Origin: Thermincola ferriacetica
Lineage (GTDB): Bacteria > Bacillota > Thermincolia > Thermincolales > Thermincolaceae
NCBI RefSeq assembly: GCF_001263415.1
Contig: NZ_LGTE01000020.1
Span: 1 to 58,477, forward strand
Direction: 5' to 3'
DNA: 58,477 bases
Numbering within the stretch: the first letter of the stretch is position 1; each line of letters begins with the position of its first letter. The notes below the pieces were generated by a model that saw nothing but the letters and a program-made list of their open reading frames with translations, made no database searches and was not told the origin of the DNA. This document shows, piece by piece, positions 44,144-53,682 of this stretch. The position numbers were made by a program, and so were the translations under genes.

Positions 44144-44416
44144 TTAGGAAACGGCATCTTTTAAAGCCTTGCCAGCCTTAAAAGCAGGAACCTTGGCCGC
44201 AGCAATCTCGATAACAGCTCCGGTCTGAGGATTACGGCCCTTACGGGCGGCCCTTTCACGCACTTCAAAAGTACCGAAGCCAACCAGTTGTACTTTGTCA
44301 CCTTTAGCCAAAGCTTCTTCAATGCTGGCAAAAACTGCGCTAACAGCTTTGTCGGCATCTTTTTTTGTCAAACCGGCTTTTTCTGCTACACTGCTTACTA
44401 AATCTTGTTTGTTCAC
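44144..44416 (-). CDS. hup: DNA-binding protein HU
   Basis: Abundant nucleoid protein that bends DNA. The 90-residue protein is complete: [25 protein letters not shown], then [25 protein letters not shown], the DNA-binding arm with the intercalating proline, and [14 protein letters not shown]. The start is GTG with AGGAGGG six bases upstream. Position after mazG matches many Firmicutes. Confidence 0.97.
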   Translation of the reverse strand: MNKQDLVSSVAEKAGLTKKDADKAVSAVFASIEEALAKGDKVQLVGFGTFEVRERAARKGRNPQTGAVIEIAAAKVPAFKAGKALKDAVS

Positions 44417-44535
44417 AAAAATCCCTCCTAGAATATTTTATATTTGGTGTTTGATTTTCATATAAAAGCATTATTCGCTATAACCCTTTAATTTCCTGCT
44501 TTGCAACCAACTTTTTCTGCTAAAACACCTATAAT

Positions 44536-46017
44536 TTACTGGTTTAGGACAATTTTGGCCTCCTCCCATAATTGATCTAGTTGGTCTAAATTCAGGTCTG
44601 CCAGCTTCTTTCCGGTTTCCCAAGCCTTTTTTTCCATGAGCTTAAACCTTTTGATAAATTTATCAACAGTAGCCTGTAAGGCTTCTTCCGGGTCAACACT
44701 CAAGAAACGCGCCAGATTTACCAGGGCAAAGAAAAGGTCACCCATTTCTTCCGCTGCATTGGAACGATTGCCCCGGTCAAGGGCTTCTTTAAGCTCCTCT
44801 AGTTCCTCGTAAATCTTATCCAGTGCACCTCTGTAATCAGGCCAGTCAAAGCCAACCTTCGCTGCCCGTTTCTGGACCTTCTCTGCTTTCAGCAAAGCAG
44901 GTAAAGCCTTGGGAATAGAGTCCAGGATAGATGCTTCCTCCATTCCTTCCTTTCGCTTTTCCATTTCTTTTATTTTATCCCAGTTATAACTTACCTCACT
45001 ACTGTTTTTTACGCGCGTATTTCCAAAAACATGGGGATGCCGGCGCACCAGTTTTTCAGCGATGCTCTTAACCACATCATTGATGTCAAAGAAACCTTCC
45101 TCATCAGCTATCTGTGCGTGAAAGGCTATCTGTAGTAATAAGTCTCCCAATTCTTCGCAAAATTTATTCATATTTCCATTATCTATAGCATCCAGAACTT
45201 CGTATGTTTCCTCAATCAAATACTTTTTTAAGGATTCATGAGTTTGTTCTCTGTCCCAGGGGCACCCCTCAGGACTTCTCAATTGCTGCATAATTTTTAC
45301 CAAAGGGTCCATGGGGTATTTAACAGGCCCCTTTTCAGCTCCCGGCAGCGGCGGAATAAAGACACTTGTCAGGTAGTCAATCCAGGGCAGCCTGTCCAAT
45401 TCATATAGGGGGACTTCAGCTACCTGTTCCATGCCGGGAACCCCGACTGCTCTAGCCACAAAAATTTTATGTTCGTCAGGATAATAATCCATCAAGGAAA
45501 TTTTCACGTCCTGAGCCACCAGTTGACTGTAAACCTGGACCACCACATTGGCCGAAGCCGGCAATGGGAAATGCTTGTCCAACTGGAGCGCATCAATAAT
45601 ATTCAATCCCTTTATAGGATCATAACCTACCACTTGAAACAATGGTTCTAAAAAAGACATGGCCGGTATGATCTCCACTTTAATGCCTTTTTCCCGGGCC
45701 ATTTCCTGCAACAGGTGCACTGAATCTTCCGCCACCAGGGGATGGCCCGGCACAGCATATACTACCGGACCTTTTTCTGCTTCTTCCAGTAATGTCACAG
45801 CAATTCGCCGGTACACTTCACCAAAATCAACAATTTCTTCGTAAAAATGATCAAAAGAATCGCCTTTTATAAGGCCCTGTTCCATAAGCAATGGAACAAC
45901 AGGGTGTTTGGTAGTGCGGAGAAAAACCCGTTCGTTTCCTTTGAGAATTTTTATGGTTGCTTCCGTTAGAGCCCCAATACTTCCGGGGCCCAAACCAATC
46001 ACCGTAATATCTCCCAT
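44536..46017 (-). CDS. mazG: MazG/YabN-type fusion: tetrapyrrole methylase domain plus nucleotide pyrophosphohydrolase
   Basis: The N-terminal half (1-220) is a SAM-dependent tetrapyrrole-methylase-like domain: ITVIGLGPGSIGALTEATIKIL, VVYAVPGHPLVAEDSV. The C-terminal half has two MazG repeats: CPWDREQTHESLKKYLIEETYEVLDAI, EELGDLLLQIAFHAQ and KVGFDWPDYRGALDKIYEELEELKEAL, EEMGDLFFALVNLARFL, with the E-E-x-x-E and E-x-x-D metal ligands. It hydrolyses non-canonical NTPs. The fusion is standard in B. subtilis YabN. GGGAGG precedes the ATG; it follows spoVB by 29 bases. Confidence 0.95.
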   Translation of the reverse strand: MGDITVIGLGPGSIGALTEATIKILKGNERVFLRTTKHPVVPLLMEQGLIKGDSFDHFYEEIVDFGEVYRRIAVTLLEEAEKGPVVYAVPGHPLVAEDSVHLLQEMAREKGIKVEIIPAMSFLEPLFQVVGYDPIKGLNIIDALQLDKHFPLPASANVVVQVYSQLVAQDVKISLMDYYPDEHKIFVARAVGVPGMEQVAEVPLYELDRLPWIDYLTSVFIPPLPGAEKGPVKYPMDPLVKIMQQLRSPEGCPWDREQTHESLKKYLIEETYEVLDAIDNGNMNKFCEELGDLLLQIAFHAQIADEEGFFDINDVVKSIAEKLVRRHPHVFGNTRVKNSSEVSYNWDKIKEMEKRKEGMEEASILDSIPKALPALLKAEKVQKRAAKVGFDWPDYRGALDKIYEELEELKEALDRGNRSNAAEEMGDLFFALVNLARFLSVDPEEALQATVDKFIKRFKLMEKKAWETGKKLADLNLDQLDQLWEEAKIVLNQ

Positions 46018-46046
46018 TAAATTCCTCCCTACAATGGCCTATTTCC

Positions 46047-47609
46047 CTATGAGCGTTTCCTGAACACATTGACAAGCAACATTATCGTAGAATCGTTGCC
46101 TCTGTCTATTAATGCCAAAACTACAAAATAGATTCCCGCCCCGAAAAGCACTGTTAAAACAGTGGCCAAATGCATGTTATAAGTTAGTTTCAAAAATCCA
46201 AAGGTCAAATATACGCCTACCGCCATAATTGTAGCAGCTACTGCCGGTTTTGACAATACCTGCCTGCTTAAGCGCCAATCCGTCACTCTGCGTAAATCTG
46301 CCAGGTTCAAAACAGAGGAAATACAAAAACCGGCCAATGTCCCCAAGGCAGGGCCTCTTATTCCGAAAACAGGAAGACCTGTTAAATAATAATTTAACCC
46401 TAACTTCACTACCACACCGACCAATAAGTTTTTTACCGGTAAATGGGTTCTGCCTAACCCTTGCAAAACACCGGAAGTAGTCTGGTGTAATCCCAAAAAT
46501 ACAGCGGCGGGAGCTAAAATAGACAAAGGTATACCTGCTTCGGGACAGTTGAAAAGAAGGTCAGCGATAGGTTCGGCCAACAAATACAGGCCCATTGCTG
46601 CAGGCAGGCATATAGATACGGCTGCTTTTACAGCGGCATTTAAATTACGGTAAATCTGAAATTTATTTTTTCTTGCATCGAGTTCTGATATAACAGGAAC
46701 CAAAGAAGTAGCCAGGGCTAGAGTAAAAATAGTCGGTACATTCACCAAGGTAACCGCTCCACCTGTTAGCTCCCCATATAACTCCGCCGCTTTGGCCACG
46801 GAATAGCCGGCCTGTTGCAGCCTTAAGGGTACAGTAACAGCATCAAGAATCTGCACCATAGGCAGTACCAGGCCCCCAAAAGAGATCGGCAGTGACAAGG
46901 CTAATATACGGTAGCCCGTCATAAACAGAGACAGCGATTTGCCCCCCATACCCTTAGTCCATACCGGGGGCAGAATTGCAGATTTCCAGACATAGCAAAC
47001 CAGGAGGACCCCCAAACCCGCTACAGCTCCGGCTACAGCTCCTGAGGTTGCTGCGGCGGCAGCATACTCAATTCCCCGCGGCAAAAAGAGATAAGCCCCT
47101 ATCAAAACTGTCGCCACCCTTACCGCCTGCTCAATAATCTGCGATATGGCAGTAGGATACATTTGCTGGAAACCCTGGAAGTACCCGCGGAAAACGGACA
47201 TCAGCCCAACAAAAAAAACTGCTGGCGCTATGGCCACGATAGAATAATACGCTCTTTCATCTTTTAATACTTCCCGGGATAAAAAGCCGGCCAATATGTA
47301 AAGCGCTGTAGTGCATAAAGCGCCAATCAAAGATAGCATAACCAGACTTACCAATAAGATATCCCGGGTTCCTTGCCGGTCGTTCAGTACTACCCGCTCC
47401 GCCACGAGCTTGGAAACGGCCACCGGTATGCCGGCGCTGGATATGGTTAAAAGCAAAGTATACAAAGGGTAAGCCATTTGATAAATGCCCATACCCTCCG
47501 CGCCGATCAGCCGAAAAAGCGGAATCCGATACCCGGCACCGATAATTTTGCTAATAAACCCGGCAATACTTAATATAACTGCTCCCTTCGCCAATGCCCC
47601 TTTTGTCAT
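46047..47609 (-). CDS. spoVB: Stage V sporulation protein B, MATE/MOP-family lipid flippase
   Basis: Polytopic membrane protein of the MOP exporter superfamily needed for cortex peptidoglycan precursors. The 520-residue protein has about 14 hydrophobic segments, beginning KGAVILSIAGFISKIIGAGYRIPLFRLIGAEGMGIYQMAYPLY. It continues with SAGIPVAVSKLVAE and GYFQGFQQMYPTAISQIIEQAVRV, all typical of SpoVB. Order spoVT, spoVB, mazG is conserved with B. subtilis. Confidence 0.95.
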   Translation of the reverse strand: MTKGALAKGAVILSIAGFISKIIGAGYRIPLFRLIGAEGMGIYQMAYPLYTLLLTISSAGIPVAVSKLVAERVVLNDRQGTRDILLVSLVMLSLIGALCTTALYILAGFLSREVLKDERAYYSIVAIAPAVFFVGLMSVFRGYFQGFQQMYPTAISQIIEQAVRVATVLIGAYLFLPRGIEYAAAAATSGAVAGAVAGLGVLLVCYVWKSAILPPVWTKGMGGKSLSLFMTGYRILALSLPISFGGLVLPMVQILDAVTVPLRLQQAGYSVAKAAELYGELTGGAVTLVNVPTIFTLALATSLVPVISELDARKNKFQIYRNLNAAVKAAVSICLPAAMGLYLLAEPIADLLFNCPEAGIPLSILAPAAVFLGLHQTTSGVLQGLGRTHLPVKNLLVGVVVKLGLNYYLTGLPVFGIRGPALGTLAGFCISSVLNLADLRRVTDWRLSRQVLSKPAVAATIMAVGVYLTFGFLKLTYNMHLATVLTVLFGAGIYFVVLALIDRGNDSTIMLLVNVFRKRS

Positions 47610-47680
47610 TTTATCACCGTCGTCCAGTTATGATAATTATGTTTATGGCTGACGATGACATTTTATTAATATTTGACAAT

Positions 47681-47707
47681 AAAAAAGGTAGCACCTTGTG
47701 TGCTACC
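47681..47707 (-). terminator. Terminator of spoVT
   Basis: GGTAGCAC and GTGCTACC form an eight-base-pair stem with a five-base loop starting eight bases past the spoVT stop, followed by six T residues on the minus strand. Confidence 0.92.
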
Positions 47708-47714
47708 TAGCCAG

Positions 47715-48278
47715 TTATTGTTCCATTTGCTTCGCCAAGAACCCGGCTGCTGTTTCAGCCAGTTTCATTTCCAGGTCACCCATTTCAACTCCTTCTTCTT
47801 TGGAGAGCAATATTACCGCCCCGATAGGATCGCCCTCAGCGATTATAGGAGCAATAACATGAGCGCTGTATCTGTCTTCTTCCTCACCCTCGATAATGGG
47901 GCAGTCCTTACAGGTAGGATCGGCTGCCGGGTTGTTCACCAAAACCGCCCTGCGATCCTCCATAACTTTTTCAACAGCAGGCCCAATATGCTTGTTCAGA
48001 AATTCTTTTTTAGAAGCACCGGCTACGGCAATTATGGTATCCCTGTCAGCAATGCAAGCAATATGGCCAATAGCTTCATATAAAGAATCAGCATATTCCT
48101 TAGCAAAATCACCTAATTCACCTATAGGTGAGTATTTTTTTAAGATAACTTCTCCTTCTCTGTCAACGAAAATTTCCAAAGGATCGCCTTCACGAATACG
48201 TAAAGTTCTCCTTATTTCTTTGGGAATTACTACTCTTCCTAGGTCATCTATTCTGCGTACAATACCTGTAGCTTTCAC
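47715..48278 (-). CDS. spoVT: Stage V sporulation protein T
   Basis: AbrB-type regulator of sigma-G dependent forespore genes. The 187-residue protein has an N-terminal swapped-hairpin domain (MKATGIVRRIDDLGRVVIPKEIRRTLRIREGDPLEIFVDREGEVILKKYSPIGEL). A C-terminal GAF-like domain follows (FAKEYADSLYEAIGHIACIADRDTIIAVAGASKKEFL). The start is a GTG six bases after GGAGGG. It has its own terminator and is separate from spoVB. Confidence 0.97.
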   Translation of the reverse strand: MKATGIVRRIDDLGRVVIPKEIRRTLRIREGDPLEIFVDREGEVILKKYSPIGELGDFAKEYADSLYEAIGHIACIADRDTIIAVAGASKKEFLNKHIGPAVEKVMEDRRAVLVNNPAADPTCKDCPIIEGEEEDRYSAHVIAPIIAEGDPIGAVILLSKEEGVEMGDLEMKLAETAAGFLAKQMEQ

Positions 48279-48396
48279 TGTTTTCCCTCCTTTTTCGTCT
48301 GCTTAAATTTACTACTATTCTTTTACTGATAGTATATATCGCAGTGGAGGGAATTATTCATTTTTTTCCTTTTAAGGGTTTAAGCTTGAATGACAG

Positions 48397-49455
48397 TTAT
48401 TTATTTTCGTTAATAGGTGGATGGCCCTGCGGCAGCTTAGAAGCAGCCGGTTCATTCTTGGTTAACTCATTGGTAATTTTAGCCTTTTGCTTCAAACCTT
48501 CGATATATTTGTTGAAAACCTCTTGTTTCCGGGTATTCGGCAGGTCTTTTTTGATTTGTTCTTTAGCTTCTTCGTAAGTTTTTTGCTTTTCCGGTTTTTT
48601 ATCTTCTACTTTAATAATATGATACCCGAACTGGGTTTTTACAGGCTTTTTGGTAATTTCCCCTTTTTTCAGAGCAAAAGCGGCATCGTCAAATTCTTTG
48701 ACCATTACGCCCCGGGCGAAATAATCACTACCCATGGGATCTTTCAACAAACCACCATCGTTTTTGCTGCCGGGGTCTTCGGATTTTTCTTTGGCCAGTT
48801 CAGCAAAGTCAGCGCCGTTGTTTAACTTGGCAATGAGTTCTTCAGCCATTTTCTTGGCCTCTTCCTCTTTCCGACCGACTTTTTCATTTGCCGTATCAAA
48901 CTTAATTAAGATATGGCGGGCTTTAATTTTTTCCGGCTCCTTAAAGGAGTCTTTCCGCTCCTCATAATATTTTTTCATATCCTCTTCGGTAACTTTCACG
49001 TCCTTCGTTACCTTTTGGAAAAGAGCGTCGGTCATCGCCTGTTGCGCAATATATTCTTTTAATTCTTCTTCTGTATAGTTATAATTTTTCAGGGCATCTT
49101 CAAATTCTTTTTCGGATTTAAAACGCTTTTTAATCTCGTCAAAACGCTTTTGAACTTCGGCATCTGAAGGCGCAACGCCTTCTTTCTCGGCTGCCTGTTT
49201 AATTAATAACTGGTCAATCATCTGGTCAAGCGTCTGCTTTTTAATGGCCTCGAGCATCTGCTTACCCTGCTCTCCTTCAAAGGAAGCTCCCTGCTGCTCA
49301 TAAGCCAGCTTCATTTTGTTCACACGCTTGTCCAACTGTTCCTGAGTAATTTTTTCGCCGTTTACTTCCGCAACTGTTTTGGCTCCACAACCGGCTACAA
49401 CGACCGCAAAAACCAATATAAGCGCCAGACCTAAAATTTTTCTGAATTTTGACAT
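48397..49455 (-). CDS. prsA: Foldase PrsA-like lipoprotein, parvulin peptidyl-prolyl isomerase
   Basis: Extracytoplasmic folding factor. The 352-residue protein has a signal peptide with lipobox (VVVAGC). A SurA-like chaperone region follows (LDKRVNKMKLAYEQQG...QTLDQMIDQLLIKQAAEKEGV). The parvulin domain contains IKARHILIKFD, ADFAELAKEKSEDPGSKNDGGLL and VKTQFGYHIIKVEDK. The C-terminal tail is charged. The ATG at 49455 is chosen because it starts the signal peptide, with GGGGAGGG ten bases upstream. It lies just after mfd. Confidence 0.93.
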   Translation of the reverse strand: MSKFRKILGLALILVFAVVVAGCGAKTVAEVNGEKITQEQLDKRVNKMKLAYEQQGASFEGEQGKQMLEAIKKQTLDQMIDQLLIKQAAEKEGVAPSDAEVQKRFDEIKKRFKSEKEFEDALKNYNYTEEELKEYIAQQAMTDALFQKVTKDVKVTEEDMKKYYEERKDSFKEPEKIKARHILIKFDTANEKVGRKEEEAKKMAEELIAKLNNGADFAELAKEKSEDPGSKNDGGLLKDPMGSDYFARGVMVKEFDDAAFALKKGEITKKPVKTQFGYHIIKVEDKKPEKQKTYEEAKEQIKKDLPNTRKQEVFNKYIEGLKQKAKITNELTKNEPAASKLPQGHPPINENK

Positions 49456-49516
49456 TAATTCGTGACCCTCCCCTTTTATAATCATAACCATATTATACTG
49501 CCGATGCCTACAAACT

Positions 49517-52500
49517 TCAAGTTCTTAATTTTCCCTCGTCTAGTAGATAGAGCAACAATTCCTCTACTTTAGCCAGCGCTTGTTCCCGAGACAGACCCTT
49601 CACCTTCAGGTTAATTTGCAAGGCCTGCGTGCCGGTAAACACCAGACGGTGGCGGTATCTTTGCGCCAATCCTGCTAACTGTTCTCCCTGCACCGTATTG
49701 CTGGGATGGAACTTAATGTGGACCATATCTTTAATCTGGGTAACTGCCTGAACTTTAAGCCGCGTACACAAAGCCTTAATTCGCGCAATAGCCAACAGGT
49801 TTGTGACCGATTGAGGCACAGGGCCGTAACGGTCTTCCAACTCTTCTCCCACATCCCTGGCATCCTCCGCAGATTGTATGCGCATAATTTTTTGATAAAT
49901 TTCTATTTTCATTCCGGCGTCAGGGATATAATCATTACCTATATGCGCATCAATATTTAAATCTATCGTAGGCTCCTGAATTTCTTCAATCAGGTCGCCT
50001 TTCAGCTCTTTGACCGCTTCCTCGAGTAGCCTGCAGTACATATCAAAACCCACGGCCATCATGTGCCCGTGCTGCTCCGGCCCCAGAAAGTTGCCGGCGC
50101 CGCGGATCTCCAGGTCACGCATAGCAATCTTAAAGCCGGAGCCGAATTCGGTGAACTCACGAATAGCCTGGAGACGTTTTTCCGCAACTTCTGTCAGCAC
50201 CTTGTCACGCCGGTAGGTAAAATAAGCATAGGCCAGGCGATGTGAACGCCCGACACGTCCCCGTAGTTGGTATAATTGCGACAGTCCCATTCGGTCCGCT
50301 TCATCCACAATAAGAGTATTCACGTTGGGGATATCCAGGCCCGTTTCGATTATAGTCGTACAAAGAAGCACGTCGTACTCACCCTCAAGAAACTCCAGCA
50401 TTACCTGCTCCAACTGGTCCTCTTTCATTTGCCCATGGGCCACGGCTACCCTGGCTTCAGGAACGGCTGCCCTAAGCTGAGCCGCTATCTGGTCTATATC
50501 CATAATCCGGTTATGAACAAAATAAACCTGGCCTCCCCTGTCCATTTCTTTCCTGACGGCATCACCGATAACGTCCCAATTAAATTCCAGCACATAAGTT
50601 TGTACCGGCCACCTGTCTTCGGGGGGAGTTTCTAAAATACTCATATCCCGCACCCCGACCAGGGACATATGCAATGTCCGCGGAATAGGTGTGGCGGTAA
50701 GGGTGAGAACGTCAACATTTTTTCGCAATTGTTTTAAGCGCTCTTTATGGGCAACGCCAAAACGCTGCTCCTCATCCACAATGACCAACCCAAGCTTTTT
50801 AAACTGTACATCGTTTTGTACCAAACGATGCGTTCCGATTACTATATCCACGCCGCCGGTTTTTAGGTTCTTTAAAATTTCCTGCTGTTCTTTGGGTGAG
50901 CGGAAGCGGCTTAACATCTCGATTTTGATGGGGTAGCCTGAAAAACGTTCCACAAAGGTATTATAATGCTGCTGAGCCAGTATGGTAGTAGGAACTAAAA
51001 CAGCTACCTGCCGGCTGTCCATAACAGCTTTAAAAGCGGCCCGGATAGCCACTTCGGTTTTGCCGTATCCTACATCTCCGCACAATAACCTATCCATAGG
51101 TTTAGGACGTTCCATGTCTTCTTTGATTTCTTTGATGGCCCGCAGTTGGTCCGGTGTTTCTTCGTATGGAAATGCTTCTTCAAATTCTTTCTGCCATACT
51201 GTGTCGGGCGGGTAAGCATGCCCAACCACTTTTTCCCGGGTCGCGTAAAGATTTAGTAGTTCCTGGGCCATTTCCCGGACCGATTCCTTAACCCTTTTCT
51301 TAACTTTGTTCCAGTCCTGGCCCCCTAACCTGGACAGTTTGGGAGCAGCTCCTTCGGCACCCAGGTACTTCTGCACCAAGCTTATTTGGTCAGTAGGGAC
51401 ATAAAGTTTATCTTCACCCGTATACTGGATAACCAGGTAGTCTTTGGTAACCCCACCGACCTCTAGCTTTTGCAGGCCCAGGTACCGCCCAATCCCATGA
51501 TTTACATGGACAACGTAATCACCTACGGACAAATCCGTAAAATGACTTATGAGTGCCCCTTCCTGGTGTCTTAAGGTGGCCTTCTTGCCGCTTTTTCTTT
51601 TTCCGTATATTTCCAGGTCCGTAATAAGGGCAAATTTAATTTGCCCGATCTCAAATCCGGCTTCAATCCTGCCTTCGGTAATAATCACGTTGCCGGGTTT
51701 AAGTTCGCCCGTTATTCGGGATACGTAAAAAGCATCAACTTTACTGTCCCTTAGTAAGTCGCGGATTTTCTCCGCCCTGTTGGAAGTACTGGCCATTATG
51801 GCAATGGCATAACCTTTTTTTCTGCGATTGCGAATTTCCTCTACAAGCAAATCGGTTTTACTCATGAAAAAGGGGATGGATTTCCCGGCAAAGCTGACTA
51901 TGTTGCCAGGTCTTATTCCGGCGGGCTGCTTGGGCAGCAAGGAAAAACCGACCTGAGAAAAATCTTTGGCTGATTTCTGCAGGTCACCAGGATTAAAGTA
52001 GGCTCTTCCCTGTTTGGGCAGGGCCAGGCCTGTTTCCAGATAATGAGTATGGCTCTCGGCCATTTCATTGATACGGTTCTGCAGGTATTCCTTCTGCCTG
52101 GAAGGTTCTTCAACAAAAAGTACCGTCTTCCTGTCTAAGTAATCCAGCAAACTGGCCCCTTCAGGATAAAAATAGGAAAAATAATATTCCATCCCTTCAA
52201 TATAAAGGCCGCTTCTCAGTTTTTCAATTATCTCTTTCGTTTTTTCCTGCAACTTATTAAAAGCTTCATACTTGCCTATTTTTTTCAGCCTTTTTCCGTG
52301 TTCGGCAAAATCGGCTGCAATCAGGTCGGCAGCCTTTACAAAATTTTCCCGTTCTACGACCAGTTCGACAGCGGGATAAATAACTGCTTCCTGAAGCCTA
52401 TTCAGCGACCTTTGGCTATCTACTTTAAATTCCCTGATGGAATCAATTTCATCGTCGAACAGCTCTATGCGTAGAGGACGCTCCCTGGTTTGCGGAAAGA

Positions 52501-53053
52501 TGTCTATAATACCGCCCCGCACACTAAACTGGCCGGGGCCCTCCACCATCTCAACTCTTTCGTATCCCTGCGCCAAAAATACTTCAATCATTTTTTCCTG
52601 GGAAATAATCTGGCCCACGGAAAGGCATAAACTGAACTTTTCAAATACAGACCTGGGAATCAATTGCTGATAAAGAGCTTCAACAGGCGCCACAATAATA
52701 AGGTTGTCCTGCTGCACCAACTTGGCAAGAACAGCCAGGCGCTGAGCAGCCAGCTCTTTACTTTGGGCAATGGAACCAAAGGGCACATGCTCCAGTTCCG
52801 GATAATACAATATTTCCCTGTTTGGTAAAAAATTCCTCAAATCATCGAGCCTTTTCTTAGCCGCAATACCATTGGGCGCCATAATAAGGGCCGGCACGTT
52901 TAACTTCTCTATAATACCGGCTATCAGGTAGCTATTCTGCGCACCTGACAACCCATAAACCATCTGATATGCCAGACCCCGCTTTAAACCGGCAGTCAGT
53001 GAATTGAATTCGGCTGATTCTATTAGTGGAGTAAATAACCCATTAGTACCCAT
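49517..53053 (-). CDS. mfd: Transcription-repair coupling factor Mfd
   Basis: Removes RNA polymerase stalled at DNA lesions and recruits UvrA. The 1178-residue protein has the UvrB-like N-terminus (YGLSGAQNSYLIAGI, RGGIIDIFPQTRERPLRIELF). The polymerase-interaction domain is VGDYVVHVNHGIGRYLGLQKLEV. The RecG-like motor follows with Walker A CGDVGYGKTEVA, DEEQ box VIVDEEQRFGVAHKE, TLTATPIPRTLHMS and the translocation region RIMDIDQIAAQLRAAVPEARVAVAHGQM. Length is normal. It is the longest gene in the window. Confidence 0.98.
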   Translation of the reverse strand: MGTNGLFTPLIESAEFNSLTAGLKRGLAYQMVYGLSGAQNSYLIAGIIEKLNVPALIMAPNGIAAKKRLDDLRNFLPNREILYYPELEHVPFGSIAQSKELAAQRLAVLAKLVQQDNLIIVAPVEALYQQLIPRSVFEKFSLCLSVGQIISQEKMIEVFLAQGYERVEMVEGPGQFSVRGGIIDIFPQTRERPLRIELFDDEIDSIREFKVDSQRSLNRLQEAVIYPAVELVVERENFVKAADLIAADFAEHGKRLKKIGKYEAFNKLQEKTKEIIEKLRSGLYIEGMEYYFSYFYPEGASLLDYLDRKTVLFVEEPSRQKEYLQNRINEMAESHTHYLETGLALPKQGRAYFNPGDLQKSAKDFSQVGFSLLPKQPAGIRPGNIVSFAGKSIPFFMSKTDLLVEEIRNRRKKGYAIAIMASTSNRAEKIRDLLRDSKVDAFYVSRITGELKPGNVIITEGRIEAGFEIGQIKFALITDLEIYGKRKSGKKATLRHQEGALISHFTDLSVGDYVVHVNHGIGRYLGLQKLEVGGVTKDYLVIQYTGEDKLYVPTDQISLVQKYLGAEGAAPKLSRLGGQDWNKVKKRVKESVREMAQELLNLYATREKVVGHAYPPDTVWQKEFEEAFPYEETPDQLRAIKEIKEDMERPKPMDRLLCGDVGYGKTEVAIRAAFKAVMDSRQVAVLVPTTILAQQHYNTFVERFSGYPIKIEMLSRFRSPKEQQEILKNLKTGGVDIVIGTHRLVQNDVQFKKLGLVIVDEEQRFGVAHKERLKQLRKNVDVLTLTATPIPRTLHMSLVGVRDMSILETPPEDRWPVQTYVLEFNWDVIGDAVRKEMDRGGQVYFVHNRIMDIDQIAAQLRAAVPEARVAVAHGQMKEDQLEQVMLEFLEGEYDVLLCTTIIETGLDIPNVNTLIVDEADRMGLSQLYQLRGRVGRSHRLAYAYFTYRRDKVLTEVAEKRLQAIREFTEFGSGFKIAMRDLEIRGAGNFLGPEQHGHMMAVGFDMYCRLLEEAVKELKGDLIEEIQEPTIDLNIDAHIGNDYIPDAGMKIEIYQKIMRIQSAEDARDVGEELEDRYGPVPQSVTNLLAIARIKALCTRLKVQAVTQIKDMVHIKFHPSNTVQGEQLAGLAQRYRHRLVFTGTQALQINLKVKGLSREQALAKVEELLLYLLDEGKLRT

Positions 53054-53104
53054 AATCTTTTGCTCCCGATGGTTATTAACTGCAATTCATTTTTTCCGAA
53101 CGCC

Positions 53105-53133
53105 AAAAAAGCCTTAGCAGGAAAAGCTAAAGC
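53105..53133 (-). terminator. Terminator between the PrsW-like gene and mfd
   Basis: On the minus strand GCTTTAGC and GCTAAGGC form an eight-base-pair stem with one G-U wobble and a seven-base loop, followed by a run of six T residues. Confidence 0.75.
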
Positions 53134-53215
53134 CGGTCTGCAACTTCTTCTATATTTTTACAGTTATATTCATTATAGCTGCCCAATATGCCTGCGTCAA
53201 GGACTGGGCTTTCTT

Positions 53216-53611
53216 TCAGGATACCTGCCTATCCCGTAAAGCTTTTAAAATAAAAACATTCCAAAATGTATGGGCGGCATAGGCAAGCATAATTCCAGGC
53301 CAGGTTCCCCATTTCATGAAACCGAGTAATGTAATGATTCCATAAAAAAGGTGCCCTAAAAGGCTTACCAAGGCTGCTATCGGACTGGTCTGCTTTTTTA
53401 TTGTTAAGTCATAGCCAGCCTCAATTACCCCAAAAGCACCATGCACCAACACAACAGACTGTTGTAGCAATACAGCCGATAAAGTTTTGGCCGTCTCTTC
53501 AAGTAAAGGAGTGATAAACATAATTCCTTCGGTTTTCCATAGTCTGGTCAAGATTTTATTTCCCGACCAGGAAACAGCAGCAGCCGCAACTGCCGCCACA
53601 GCGACAAGCAT
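53216..53611 (-). CDS. Small PrsW/CPBP-like putative intramembrane metalloprotease
   Basis: A 131-residue membrane protein with about four hydrophobic segments. It carries the motif set of PrsW-type intramembrane proteases: EETAK (E-E-x-x-K), FGVIEAGYD (F-x-x-x-E), GHLFYG and HTFWN (H-x-x-x-N). It is much shorter than B. subtilis PrsW, the site-1 protease for the anti-sigma factor RsiW, so it may be a minimal member or a related family. AAGGAGG lies ten bases upstream of the ATG. It stands between pth and mfd; the substrate is unknown. Confidence 0.65.
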   Translation of the reverse strand: MLVAVAAVAAAAVSWSGNKILTRLWKTEGIMFITPLLEETAKTLSAVLLQQSVVLVHGAFGVIEAGYDLTIKKQTSPIAALVSLLGHLFYGIITLLGFMKWGTWPGIMLAYAAHTFWNVFILKALRDRQVS

Positions 53612-53632
53612 TAACCTTTTACCTCCTTAAAT

Positions 53633-53650
53633 GGAGAATTAATTGTAAAA
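53633..53650 (-). repeat. Fragment of the dispersed repeat, copy C (inverted)
   Basis: GGAGAATTAATTGTAAAA is the exact reverse complement of an 18-base block in copy B (22618-22635) and differs by one base from copy A. Only this block is recognisable here. Confidence 0.5.
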
Positions 53651-53682
53651 ACCGGGTTGGATTATCCTTATTTGAAGAGGCG

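Noticed and set aside
48279-48360. Sigma-G type promoter ahead of spoVT
   Set aside because: No pair of hexamers matched the sigma-G or sigma-E consensus with acceptable spacing.
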